Source of the DNA: Yponomeuta sedellus
Lineage: Eukaryota; Arthropoda; Insecta; Lepidoptera; Yponomeutidae
DNA: 64,000 nt
Reading direction: 5' to 3'
Assembly: GCA_934045075.1 (NCBI GenBank)
Contig: OW203734.1
Location: 7,773,016 to 7,837,015, forward strand
Shown here one piece after another: positions 1-8,659 of the stretch. Position 1 is the stretch's first letter, and each line of letters begins with the position of its first letter. Below the pieces are notes generated by a model, which was not told the DNA's origin, searched no databases, and worked only from the letters and a program-made list of their open reading frames with translations. The translations under genes and the position numbers were made by a program.

Positions 1-110
1 CGCATGCAACGACTTATGAACGTTGATGAAGCGAAGGTGATCTGTCAGGAGCGTGGCAGGTGGCAGTCCTTCGTCTCAGTCTACCACTCTGGGATACAGG
101 CGTAAGGTTA
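1..110 (+). mobile_element. LINE C-terminal/3' fragment (family D), cut by window edge
   Basis: The sequence reads as the end of a non-LTR retrotransposon protein (ACMQRLMNVDEAKVICQDRGKW in the better copy at 51.8-52.2 kb), followed by a short untranslated tail with CTCTGGGATACAGGCG. The same end recurs at about ten places in this window in both orientations. The clade is uncertain. Confidence 0.7.
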
Positions 111-430
111 TGTATGTATTTTGTAAAAATACTTTATAAAAAAAGATTTAAGATTGTGATTTTTGTAGTGCTAACTCAATGGTGCAAGTTAGCACCGTTT
201 CGCCCTATAAATACAATTAATAAAGTATTGGTACTTTTGAGTGTGCTGTGTTTTGTTTCAAATATAATCTTGATTGGGTACTCCAGAGCGATTTTGGAAA
301 TAAACGGTACTTATATAGACCATAGTTTTTACTTACCAATGATATTATAATTTACTGGTGTTAAACAAATATATTATAATTAATAAGTAAATGTAAGTGT
401 TCGGTATAGTCCGAACAATATGTAATATAA
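111..430. other. AT-rich stretch, no feature recognised
   Basis: A 96-codon open frame starts inside the LINE remnant and runs to 350, but it resembles nothing I know and has no supporting context. I treat it as chance. Confidence 0.6.
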
Positions 431-530
431 TAAATAACACACCCAAAGCTCGCTCGCGACCGCGCGGCGCTCGAGTCAGTGTAGCCTCGGTTAGCAAGCA
501 TACCGGGTGCATTCATTTAACAAGAAATTT
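430..530 (+). promoter_or_regulatory. CpG-rich patch with initiator-like TCAGT
   Basis: A short GC- and CpG-rich island (GCTCGCTCGCGACCGCGCGG) in AT-rich surroundings contains CTCGAGTCAGTGTAG, which fits the arthropod initiator motif TCAGT. No gene follows within the window, so promoter function is a weak inference. Confidence 0.2.
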
Positions 531-604
531 TGTAAATTTAAAATAAGAATTTGATTGCAATAAAAGGTTTATTATTCTTAAAATCAAGCATTACCATTTC
601 TCAT

Positions 605-628
605 GTACGGTCACGGACCCGACCGTAC
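605..628. repeat. Short inverted repeat GTACGGTC/GACCGTAC
   Basis: Two perfect 8-base arms flank an 8-base spacer. Its significance is unknown. Confidence 0.5.
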
Positions 629-747
629 AGTAAGGTAGTTCTCACGTGAAAGAGCAAGATAAGTATATTCTTTGTTGTACACCGGAAGAAACAGACACAA
701 AACATACCTAGCGATTCGCGAATTCCTTTATAATAATACGGCAAATG

Positions 748-846
748 ATGATTACCCCCCAATGATGGCACAACCTTTCGCTATGGCGCTCATTAGGGGA
801 GGGCTATGTCCAGCAGTGGACAATATAGCCTGAAGAAGAAGAAGAA
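748..846 (+). mobile_element. Family A 3'-end repeat, (GAA)n tail
   Basis: It matches the end of the repeat seen complete at 47518-47772: ATGATGGCACAACC, GGCGCTCATTAGGGGAGGGC, then TGTCCAGCAGTGGAC and AGCCTGAAGAAGAAGAAG. This is the 5'-truncated 3' end of a LINE-like element. Confidence 0.75.
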
Positions 847-852
847 ATAAAA

Positions 853-993
853 AAGTTGTGGAACACGCTGCCGTCGTCTGTCTTTCCGGAGACATATAAC
901 CTAGGTGTCTTTAAAAGTAGAGTCAAACAGCATTTAACAGGTAAGCACGTAACATCGGAGACCCCGTCTTCGCTTACTATCAAGCGTGACTAG
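853..993 (+). pseudogene. LINE reverse-transcriptase protein, C-terminal tail
   Basis: The frame from 853 reads KLWNTLPSSVFPETYN then LGVFKSRVKQHLTGKH and ends at TAG (991-993). A tryptophan-asparagine 'WN.LP' motif followed by a short helix is typical of the extreme C-terminus of Jockey/CR1/L2-group LINE ORF2 proteins. Everything upstream is missing; the family A tail abuts it directly, so the LINE is either 5'-truncated or interrupted by that repeat. A frameshifted relative lies at 12917-12975 on the other strand. Confidence 0.7.
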
Positions 994-1490
994 GGTCAAG
1001 TCTAACCTGTCTTACTTTGAAAAAAATATATATTTAGATAAAACATATTTAAAAATATATTTTTCTTTTTATATATTTAGGTGTTGCTTAAATGGTTCTT
1101 TTGTTTTTTTTTATTTGGTGCCGGTTATTACGCGGCTATTTAGGAGATATTATAAATTCGGAATTGTGAATGTCGCCTGACTACCTTCTATTAGCATTTA
1201 ATTAATGGTAGTTTTTGTCGTTGCAAGGTGTGAAATCATTAAAACATACACCGGCGATTACTTAAATAAGTTTAATCTTTTCGAAAACCTCGTAAAAGAT
1301 GATCGCTCAAACAGGTAGCAATGAGAAATGAAATAAGTACTGTCCCGTGATTTTTGGATTTCTTTAAGCATAACTCTGTCATCTTATTAGTCACTATTAA
1401 TATGGGTGATACTTCAAAAATATTGCTGGTCATTTTTGGCAAGAAAATACTGCTTTAAAATCCATCAGAACTGTCATATGTACCTACTGT
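994..1490. other. AT-rich stretch, nothing recognised
   Basis: Low-complexity AT-rich DNA follows the LINE stop codon. It may include the 3' untranslated region of that LINE, but no tail could be defined. Confidence 0.5.
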
Positions 1491-1494
1491 CAAA

Positions 1495-1565
1495 TAGATA
1501 GAATATATAGATAGAGAGCATTTTATTGCACAACTTTACTAGTAAAAAAGAATTACAACCATGAT
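1495..1565 (-). mobile_element. LINE 3' tail (family N)
   Basis: On the minus strand it reads GTGCAATAAA(A) then CTCTCTATCTATATATTC. This is the same polyadenylation-signal-plus-CTATCTAT tail as at 18780-18895 and 24410-24530. Confidence 0.5.
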
Positions 1566-1599
1566 TTCTTAATTTTCAATAAGTGGTTATTAACCGTTT

Positions 1600-1690
1600 A
1601 GGAAAACATCGTGAAGAAACCTGAATTTCTGAGGTGTTTGAATGGGCCAATCCGCGTGAGGAAGGATGCTTTACTTAAGGCACCCCTTAT
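1600..1690 (-). repeat. Family H dispersed repeat fragment
   Basis: It contains AAAACATCGTGAAGAAACCTG, the reverse complement of the recurring 'CAGGTTTCCTCACGATGTTT' motif, and GGCCAATCCGCGTGAGGAAGG. Related copies are at 2605-2745, 16530-16640, 48200-48310, 62270-62400 and 63115-63260. It is a common lepidopteran repeat whose class I cannot assign. Confidence 0.6.
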
Positions 1691-1693
1691 TTA

Positions 1694-1785
1694 CCCATCA
1701 TCATCATTAACCCATTATATCTCCACCAAGGGGCACAGGCGTCTTCCCTGAGGAAGGTATAGGTCATCCATTCCATCAAAGGGAC
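1694..1785 (-). mobile_element. 5S-type SINE, tail fragment, subfamily 2
   Basis: It starts with CATCATCATCATTAACCCATT, then a degraded form of the tail box and CCCTGAGGAAGGTATAGGTC, as in the subfamily 2 copies at 43.1 and 53.0 kb. The head is missing. Confidence 0.6.
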
Positions 1786-1835
1786 CAAGCCATTTTTTCC
1801 ATTTTGTGTGTTTTGGCAACAAAGTATCTTGTTTG

Positions 1836-2400
1836 CAGGAGTCAAACCCAACTACTCTGAATACGCAAGCAACTTACTGCTAAACCTGCACAAGATTATT
1901 CTATAAATAATTTTGAAGTGCAGTGTTACCCACAAGGAGCTTTATTTGGACCATCCCTTATGAAGCCTTGTTTCGTTTTAAAATGTGTGTTTTGGAAACA
2001 AAGTTACGATTACTTTCTTTTTCAATCAGTTTATTATTTTGACTCTCTTTGCGGACAGGAGGCAAACCCATGACCACTCTGAATACGCAAGCAACTTACT
2101 GCTGGATTTTCCACAAGGATGCTTTGCTTAGACCACCCTTTGTTAAGTCTTGTTTGGTTTTATAATGTGGGTTTTCACACTCGGGCACATCAAGCCTGAT
2201 GGTCCCACTACAGTCGCCGTAGCCGGATCGGCATGGACGACATGATTATCATCAATGTGGGTTTTTATTTTGTTATACTCTTATTCTCCTTCGTTGGAGG
2301 AGTCAAACCCACGACCACTCTGAATACGCAAGCAACTTATGTACTGCTATATAACAGATTATTCTAAAGGTAATTTTGAAGTGAAGTATTTCCCACGTAT
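1836..2400 (-). repeat. Three degenerate tandem copies of a tRNA-like SINE fragment
   Basis: CTGAATACGCAAGCAACTTA, preceded by GGAGTCAAACCC, occurs near 1836, 2056 and 2297, about 220-240 bases apart. Read on the minus strand, GGGTTTGACTCC resembles a polymerase III box B. Each copy continues into similar 'ACCACCCTT...AAGTCTTG' sequence. The middle interval carries a later insertion (2176-2253). Confidence 0.5.
2176..2253 (+). mobile_element. 78-bp retroposon insertion with 12-bp target duplication
   Basis: The insert ends in ATGATTATCATC, and AATGTGGGTTTT is repeated perfectly at 2164-2175 and 2254-2265. The flanking direct repeat plus an RTE-like GAT/ATC-rich tail indicate target-primed insertion of a short 5'-truncated element. 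The inserted body matches nothing else in the window. Confidence 0.7.
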
Positions 2401-2604
2401 AGAACTGCATTGTCTAATCAAGCTTAGTATGAGTCACTGCTCTTGACTTTTGCCGTAATACTATGACGCCAATAGTCATATTATCCCACGGTTTTTGTCC
2501 CAAATGCTTTATCAACAGCTAATTGAGTTATGTGCAAGTTTTTTGTACAATTGCAAGCATTTATTTAAATTTACGTACATTTGTGAAGATGTAGTAGTAA
2601 TACC

Positions 2605-2745
2605 AGTAGTTTACGGTGAAGAAAAACATCGTAAGGAAAGCTGAGTATCTGAGGTTCATACCTCGGGGCTTGTACTTGCCAATCCGCGATGGGCGTTGGT
2701 GTTAATAAGGCCCTGCACAATACGTGAGTAGAATTTTGGATCGTT
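2605..2745 (-). repeat. Family H dispersed repeat fragment
   Basis: It includes CATCGTAAGGAAAGCTGAG and GCCAATCCGCGATGGGCG, matching other copies of the 'TTTCCTCACGATG' repeat. Confidence 0.55.
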
Positions 2746-2801
2746 CTTGTCACAAACACATACTGTCGATTTTAATAATAAGTGAAAAAAACTTTACTCA
2801 A

Positions 2802-3384
2802 ACTAGCTGACCCAGCGAACTTTGTACCGCTTAACGGTCGATTCTATTAATTATTTTTCTTTTTCTCTCCGTAAGAACCATCCTCGTACTTCATGGAATA
2901 GTCTGAAAATAAGAATTAGCGAAATCGGTTCATCTGCTCTCGAGATTTGCTCTTACCAACTCATTCAGCGATTCATTTTCATATTAAAGATAAAACATAA
3001 ACTAAATCCTAGAGGGGTAGGCAGAGACCAGAGACTACCACTTGCTATCATACTGACAGATCACCTTCGCAACTTTATTCAAAAGTAAGAGAATCGCTTA
3101 TGATAAGAATATATAATTTTGTTAACACTTGAAATGCTGGAAAATTGAGCCTCAGTCAGCATTACTGCAACTTTTAGTCTCCGCCGGGTTTTCCTGCACC
3201 TACTCATCTTCTTTATAATATAAAAATGAATCGCTGAATGTGTTGATAAGCGCAAATCTCGAGAGCAGCTGAACCGGCTTCGTTAATTCTTTTTTTATTG
3301 CTTGAAGTACGAGGATAGGAGAAGCGGAGAAAAAATTTAAAGAATCGCCTGTTAGGCGGTACGAACCTCGCTGGGTCAGCTAGT
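2802..3384. repeat. Inverted pair of ACTAGCTGACCCAGCGAAC repeats
   Basis: The left arm (2802-2995) begins with ACTAGCTGACCCAGCGAAC and runs through CTCGAGATTTGC to a CATTCAGCGATTCATT block. The right arm (3222-3384) carries the same blocks in reverse and ends GCTGGGTCAGCTAGT. The interior holds a minus-strand family D LINE fragment and unmatched sequence. It could be a foldback element or two oppositely oriented copies of one repeat. Confidence 0.65.
3003..3085 (-). mobile_element. Family D LINE end, inside the inverted pair
   Basis: Reverse complement of the 'GATCTGTCAGG...GCAAGTGGTAGTCTCTGGTCTCTGCC' type end seen at 28440-28580, degraded. Confidence 0.6.
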
Positions 3385-3489
3385 AATAAATAAAAAACAA
3401 TTAGGAATCAAATAACCTGAAACTTGAGTGCCTTAAGTGTTCAAATCCGTATGTCATGTAAGCAAATACAATCTTGTAAGAAAAGTCGT

Positions 3490-3580
3490 CGGTACATGCC
3501 CACACTAGGAATCGAACCTGGGGCTCTGGCTTTCGAGTCCATTGTTCTACACACTAGGCTACCGCTTCACAAGCATACTA
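3490..3580 (-). pseudogene. tRNA-like sequence (SINE or tRNA relic)
   Basis: On the minus strand it has GCGGTAGCCTAGTGTGTAGA (box A-like), CCAGAGCCCCAGGTTCGATTCC (box B) and ends CCTAGTGTGGGC. The anticodon arm is not clean, so it is a SINE head or relic rather than a working tRNA gene. Confidence 0.5.
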
Positions 3581-3826
3581 AGTGACATGAAATATAGATG
3601 TATCTTAGCGTGCTAGCCACCGTTAGTCACCCGGAAACCGATTAAACATCATTCGAGTAGATAAATGCAATTACTATACATAATAATTTAAAATAAAAAA
3701 GTAGTTAGTTTCTCGCTAATGAGTGTAACTAATTATGTTAACAAGTGACCTTTGATTTTATTTTTGGCGGGAAATAAATGTGAGGATTGCAGTTTTTATT
3801 GCTTTGTTGACGGTTTGTGTATTTTC

Positions 3827-4044
3827 GTAATTGAGAGACTGTCGTACAATGTCCGTCAAATCACTTGAGAAAAATATTTTTTAACTAAAACTTTCGTGTG
3901 TAATTTAAGGACTGTTGTATAATGTCCGTCAAATAACTTAAAAAAAAGATTTTTACTACAACTTGCATAAGTAATTGAGAGACTGTTTTATAATATCCGT
4001 CAAATAACTTGAAAAAAATATTTTTGCACTAACACTTTCGTAAG
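3827..4044 (+). repeat. Three-copy minisatellite, about 71-bp unit
   Basis: GTAATTGAGAGACTGT-type starts occur at 3827, 3900 and 3971, each followed by TGTCCGTCAAAT and an A-rich run, then ACTTTCGT or a variant. The copies are diverged. Confidence 0.8.
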
Positions 4045-4815
4045 TACCTACTGTACCTACTACACATTATAAGCGGACGAACCTCCTAAACTTTTTGTCG
4101 AAAGTGTCTGACCAGGTAACTCTCTGAAAAAAAAAAAACTATTGAAATAATTTCTTTGTTTCCACAAGGACGCATTTCCAATTTCATAGACAGGGGATAC
4201 GGTAGTATTTCTTAATGATTCGCGATACTCTTACTTTAAAAATAATTTATGTATCGTAGCCCTTTCACTCACACAAGATGGGGTTTCGGACGCTGGAGTG
4301 TTTGGGACTTTGTTTAAGATGGCTTGCTTCAATGAGATTTAAAAACACTTCTGTTGACATCAAATATTTCCACCCTTTCCTTCAATAATCATACATAACT
4401 TCGTAACAGCTAAAAGCCGTTGATTTGAATAACAAACCGGTGCCGCACAAAACAACCGAATCAAAAGCATTTCCCAACAAATCCGCAAACATTGTTCGAG
4501 GGAAATTCGAATCCTATTTCTTCCGGACCCTTTTTGTTTTGTCAAAGCATACTTTATCTGGCCGGATAACTTTTCAACGCTTATCGCAAGTGGCGTTTAG
4601 GAAAAAACACGGGAAATCTATAGGAAGGCCGCCAAAGCAAATGTTTGAGATGTCGGTAAGACCGGCAGGCACCTGCGGTCACCCTTTTGTCCACTTGACA
4701 AGACGGATCTATGTAGAGCTGCGTGTTATCATACTTTGTAGGGATAGACTAACCGTTGTCTTGAGTTTGGAAAATAATAATGTCAAGTCTGTGAACAGAC
4801 AGATCTGAGAACAGA
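4045..4815. other. No feature recognised
   Basis: Unique-looking sequence. A 127-codon frame (4425-4808) has no recognisable domain, and an overlapping frame on the other strand is equally open, so I do not call a gene. Confidence 0.5.
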
Positions 4816-4880
4816 CATCGATATCAACCCATGTATGTACGGGGCTTTTCCTGCAGAAAGGTTAGGCCATACTCCTAACC
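4816..4880 (-). mobile_element. 5S-type SINE tail remnant
   Basis: CGATATCAACCCATGTATGT followed by CTGCAGAAAGGTTAGGCCAT matches the tail of the SINE copies at 8.2 and 28.0 kb in minus orientation. Confidence 0.6.
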
Positions 4881-4889
4881 TTCAGCAGA

Positions 4890-6380
4890 ACATATATATT
4901 ATTGACTTAATTTTGGAATCAATTCAAGTTTTATCAGAAGAGACTAGTCAGAGACGAGCAACCGACAACTCAAGCGGCATATCTACTCACCATAACTTCT
5001 AATAAGAACGAAGCCTTACCGAATTGAGTTAATAATATAACATTATGACGACGAACACAGCGACTGTTAAAGCTGGGACAGAGTCGGCCATGTGACTTCG
5101 TGTAACTGATGTAGCATGTCTTATTCTCTTCTTTTCTATAAAAAAACAAGTAAATTGATTGACATAGAGTATTATAAATATAAAAAGGTTTTAAAGTTTA
5201 TTTGTGGATTTTTGAAAAATCAAAACGTTTAATTGGGTTATTCCACTAATCCCCATTGAAAATCCCCATTGATGGTGGGAATCCTAGCTAACATGAAAAA
5301 AAAATCTTACACAAGTTAGTAGTAAAAATCATACTCATTCATTTTCACGGTGGCTGGTTGTATTTTAAAAGTATTGTTAACCTTATTATAGAGTGCTTAG
5401 TTATTTTTTACAAAACTTTTTACAATATTAAGAATTCTTCCAAACATATACACTTAACTAAGTAAATGATAATATTTCTGCCTAATAAATAATACATATT
5501 AAACCCGCTTAATATATAGGGATAACTAAGTAAATGATTTTGAGGTTTATACTTAAATAAGTTTTTTTTAAGTTCCAGTTGCTTAATTCATTTAGTTTGA
5601 GTGGCTGGATTAAGTAAATACGTTTTTTAAGTTGTAGTTTCTTTAATAAAGAATCATTGTTGCTGGAGAGTTATAAACAAAAACCATATTTTGCAAATCA
5701 TTTTATCTTCACAACCAAACAGTCAACCTTCATTCAGCAGCGTATAATCAGCTCTAGATCAATCCACACATAGGGATTTTTCCACACACGTCTTTCCACC
5801 CTCGACTCGCGAGTCAATACGTTCTCTATTTTGGTCTCTTGCCGAGTGTTTGCCCTCTCTCCCCTTCGTCGGCAAGTGTCCACGGAGGGTTGGCGAGAGG
5901 AATACTGAGTGAGCCCTTTACTGGACTTTTCTTTTCAAAGGGCTAGCGGGAAAGAGAAATCCTCAGAAGGACAGTTCGGGCGTTATGCGCCATTTTGAGG
6001 TGCATGAAACGAGTTTTCCACGTGATATAGCATAGCAGCAGGATTGCAATCGTCTAACTATCAAATTCCATATTTGTCGCTATCGCAAACGTTAGTACTC
6101 CGACAAGATTTAGCGCGCATAATGAGGACTCTCGGCCCATTTCTGTAAGGGTGATGTATGGTGGATCTAACGATAATAAACAGTAACTTCGAAGTAAATA
6201 CAAAAGAAAGAAGTTGCTTTCCCACACAAAGAACAAGTACGAATATCGTGTCAAAAATATAGCTCGTATTGTAGTCCACCGTAAAAGTTCTTCATCAGCG
6301 AGCTGAATTTTTTTTCTTCATCAGTAACGATGGTTACGGTGGCGGGGAGTCACTGGATCATTGGCGTCAAGACTGTTGAG
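4890..6380. other. Long stretch without recognised feature
   Basis: Mostly AT-rich. A CT/CpG-richer patch lies at about 5750-6000. I find no repeat partner elsewhere in the window and no convincing coding exon. Confidence 0.5.
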
Positions 6381-6384
6381 CTTG

Positions 6385-6440
6385 GAAAACCATGAGGGAG
6401 GCCTATGTTCTGCAGTGGCGTCAAATGGCTCGTGATGATG
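6385..6440 (+). pseudogene. RTE-type LINE C-terminus with (GAT)n tail
   Basis: The frame reads EAYVLQWRQ followed by GATGATGATGAG. E-A-[YF]-x-x-Q-W is the conserved end of RTE-like LINE proteins. Only the last codons survive. Confidence 0.5.
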
Positions 6441-6444
6441 ATGA

Positions 6445-7235
6445 GGTTTACGACGATTACATCCACGTTCCACTGCAGGCTTTCTTTCAGAGAGAACTTA
6501 CGTTTTTTTAATCTGTTTTATGTATGGAGGGTTCGGTACACTTGATAACTACTTCAGCCTCGTTAAGTCCACTTTCTGACTGACTAAAAGTTAAAAAAAA
6601 TATGCACCTGTAGTTAGCTTATGTTTTGGGATCATGTATTTTCTCTTTGTAAAAAAATACTTTCCGTGCCGTTAACACTGACTTGTTCTTCTGAAGTGTT
6701 TATTTTGTGCTCTAACACGACTTTTCTTTCAAAGGGCAGGACTGAAAGTGTCGACCGTACCTTTTGCCGTTTTATTTTATCGCTTGTCAATTGTGATTGT
6801 ATTAGCTGCTTTTGGCATTACGAGGGCGAAAGGATTGACAATTGTTTTCCAAACTTTGTTGCAATTTTTTATCTGTACTTAGGTTTTTTTTTTCAAGTCT
6901 TTCACTTGATATGTGGGTATTCCCATCTCAAATTAATGTGATGACAAAAAACCAGGCACTATTGTTCCTAACGTAACTATATAAATCTTTATTATACCTG
7001 CTCCTATGATATCGAACTCTCAAACTCAAGTTGAAATCATTTATTTGCGAATAAATATCATGTCATACAGTTGCCATACAACAGATATAAGTGCCTACAA
7101 CGTTAAGCAATATGGCATCGTTATTCCGACTGGCTCGATTCAGACTCGACCGTAAGTGGTAGTCACTGTAAACATCTACTGTAAGAAATATTTTTGTCAA
7201 TTAACATATTTAATTATTATTATTTACTATTTATA
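6445..7235. other. No feature recognised
   Basis: AT-rich DNA. The 106-codon frame at 6621-6941 has no known similarity and I regard it as chance. Confidence 0.5.
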
Positions 7236-7239
7236 TTTA

Positions 7240-7415
7240 AGCCGGGGGGTGGGCAGCAGCGCCCCCTGCAGTACAATTCCACCGAACTGCGATCCCCATG
7301 CCCAGCGTGGGGATTATGGGCATTACCCCCTATGATAGCACAACGTGGCGCTCTTTAGGGGAGGGCTATGTCCAGCAGTGGACTAGGATAGCCTGACGAC
7401 GACGACGACGACTAT
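7240..7415 (+). mobile_element. Family A 3'-end repeat, (GAC)n tail
   Basis: GGGGGGTGGGCAGCAGCGCC, then AATTCCACCGAACTGCGATC, ATTATGGGCATTACCCCC and GTCCAGCAGTGGACT, ending GCCTGACGACGACGACGAC. It starts inside the full repeat of 47518-47772. Confidence 0.8.
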
Positions 7416-7707
7416 TTGTGATGTTATAACAGCAACAGCAGGACAGGCCTCATAATTAAGCTCTACTCTAGAAACTACTACAGAAACTCTCATAAGGCCC
7501 TGCCTTACCCTGCAGTGGGTCGTTTATAGGCTACATAAAAAACTACTAATCTTAATTCTAACTTCGCTCGCACGTACGTTGGAAATAGAAGTCTTGTTCC
7601 TTGTTTCGAGTATTCTAAATATGTGTTTTAGTGAGTATTTCGGTCAACTGAAAACCTGATGAGATAACGGTGGCTTAGTAACATAACATAATATCACTCC
7701 TGTATTC

Positions 7708-7785
7708 CAGAGAGGTTAACATTGCAGAGACCAGGGACTGCCACTATCCTGAACTTCTCTTCATCAACCCTCATCAGTTGGTCGG
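7708..7785 (-). mobile_element. Family D LINE end
   Basis: GCAGAGACCAGGGACTGCCAC and CTTCATCAACCCTCAT match the reverse complement of the family D end, degraded. Confidence 0.6.
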
Positions 7786-7789
7786 TGGC

Positions 7790-8165
7790 CCAGTCTAATA
7801 TTTAAAACCAATGGTTGCTTCCTACATCACTGGAGTGTCAGGTAATGGTGTTATTACTGCTGTATTTCCATTATCTTTTGCTGAAGGTTTAAGTGAAAGC
7901 CTCAGCCTGGGGTTAGAAGGCAGATTTGAAGTGGAAGTAAAATAAATTAGCCGCGTCCGTTTCCTAGCGGAGTCATTATGGTATGCTTCGTACTCCTACG
8001 CAGGTTTCTAGCCTGCTTTTGTATTGCTATAGTCTGCCCAGCGTCAAAAGGTCTCCTACTTCTGGTTTGTATCGAAAAAAAATATTTACAATTTTGCTCG
8101 AAAAGTCTGAAGTTCACTGTTTTATCTGCTTCTCTTATTAAATGTACGATTGAACACTGATAAAA
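7790..8165. other. No feature recognised
   Basis: Overlapping short frames on both strands, none with recognisable content. Confidence 0.5.
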
Positions 8166-8167
8166 AA

Positions 8168-8407
8168 ATATAGATATCAACCCTTGTTTTTTATGTCCCC
8201 ACTGCTGGAGTCTCTTCCTGCACCGCAGGAAGGTTAAGCCATACTCCACCACGGGGGCCTAGTCCGGGTTGGTGGAGGATTGTAAGACAGTAGCGAGTCT
8301 TACTGTCAGAATTTATCGCGCCGCCCATAAGGCCTCTGACATGGCTTAACGACTGCCAATACATGACAGCCGGTCCCAAGGGATTAACGTGACATGCGAA
8401 GCACGGA
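8168..8407 (-). mobile_element. 5S-type SINE, 5'-truncated
   Basis: Minus-strand copy: tail GATATCAACCC, tail box CCCCACTGCTGGAGTCTCTT, GGCCTCTGACATGGCTTAAC, ending at GCGAAGCACGG. The 5S-like head is missing, as in the copies at 13.1 and 19.2 kb, which stop at nearly the same internal point. Confidence 0.8.
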
Positions 8408-8623
8408 ATTTTTTTATATTGTCAAAGAGTATCGGGGATTGAGCACACTTGAGGAGCCCGCAAGTGCGTGCTTTTATCTGAAATATCTTTCGGGTGCCGC
8501 TGATGTTCTTTTAGAAATCGTACCACAAGTACAAGAGCTTCAGTTCATTTTCATACGTAGTATAAATGCGGGTATTTAAAGTAGTTAATCGCATGGTTAG
8601 CTACTGAAAATGTGATTCGACCC

Positions 8624-8651
8624 TAAGAGAGAGAGAGAGAGAGAGAGAGAA
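8624..8651. repeat. (GA)n microsatellite
   Basis: About thirteen uninterrupted GA dinucleotides. Confidence 0.95.
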
Positions 8652-8659
8652 ATAAAAAA

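Noticed and set aside
2802..3088. 88-codon plus-strand frame at 2822-3088
   Set aside because: It lies in the inverted repeat pair and a reversed LINE end; no protein similarity.
3827..4044. CRISPR array
   Set aside because: Three diverged 71-bp units with no unique spacers, in eukaryotic repeat-rich DNA: a minisatellite.
4425..4808. 127-codon plus-strand frame
   Set aside because: No domain, an overlapping minus frame is also open, no codon or context support.
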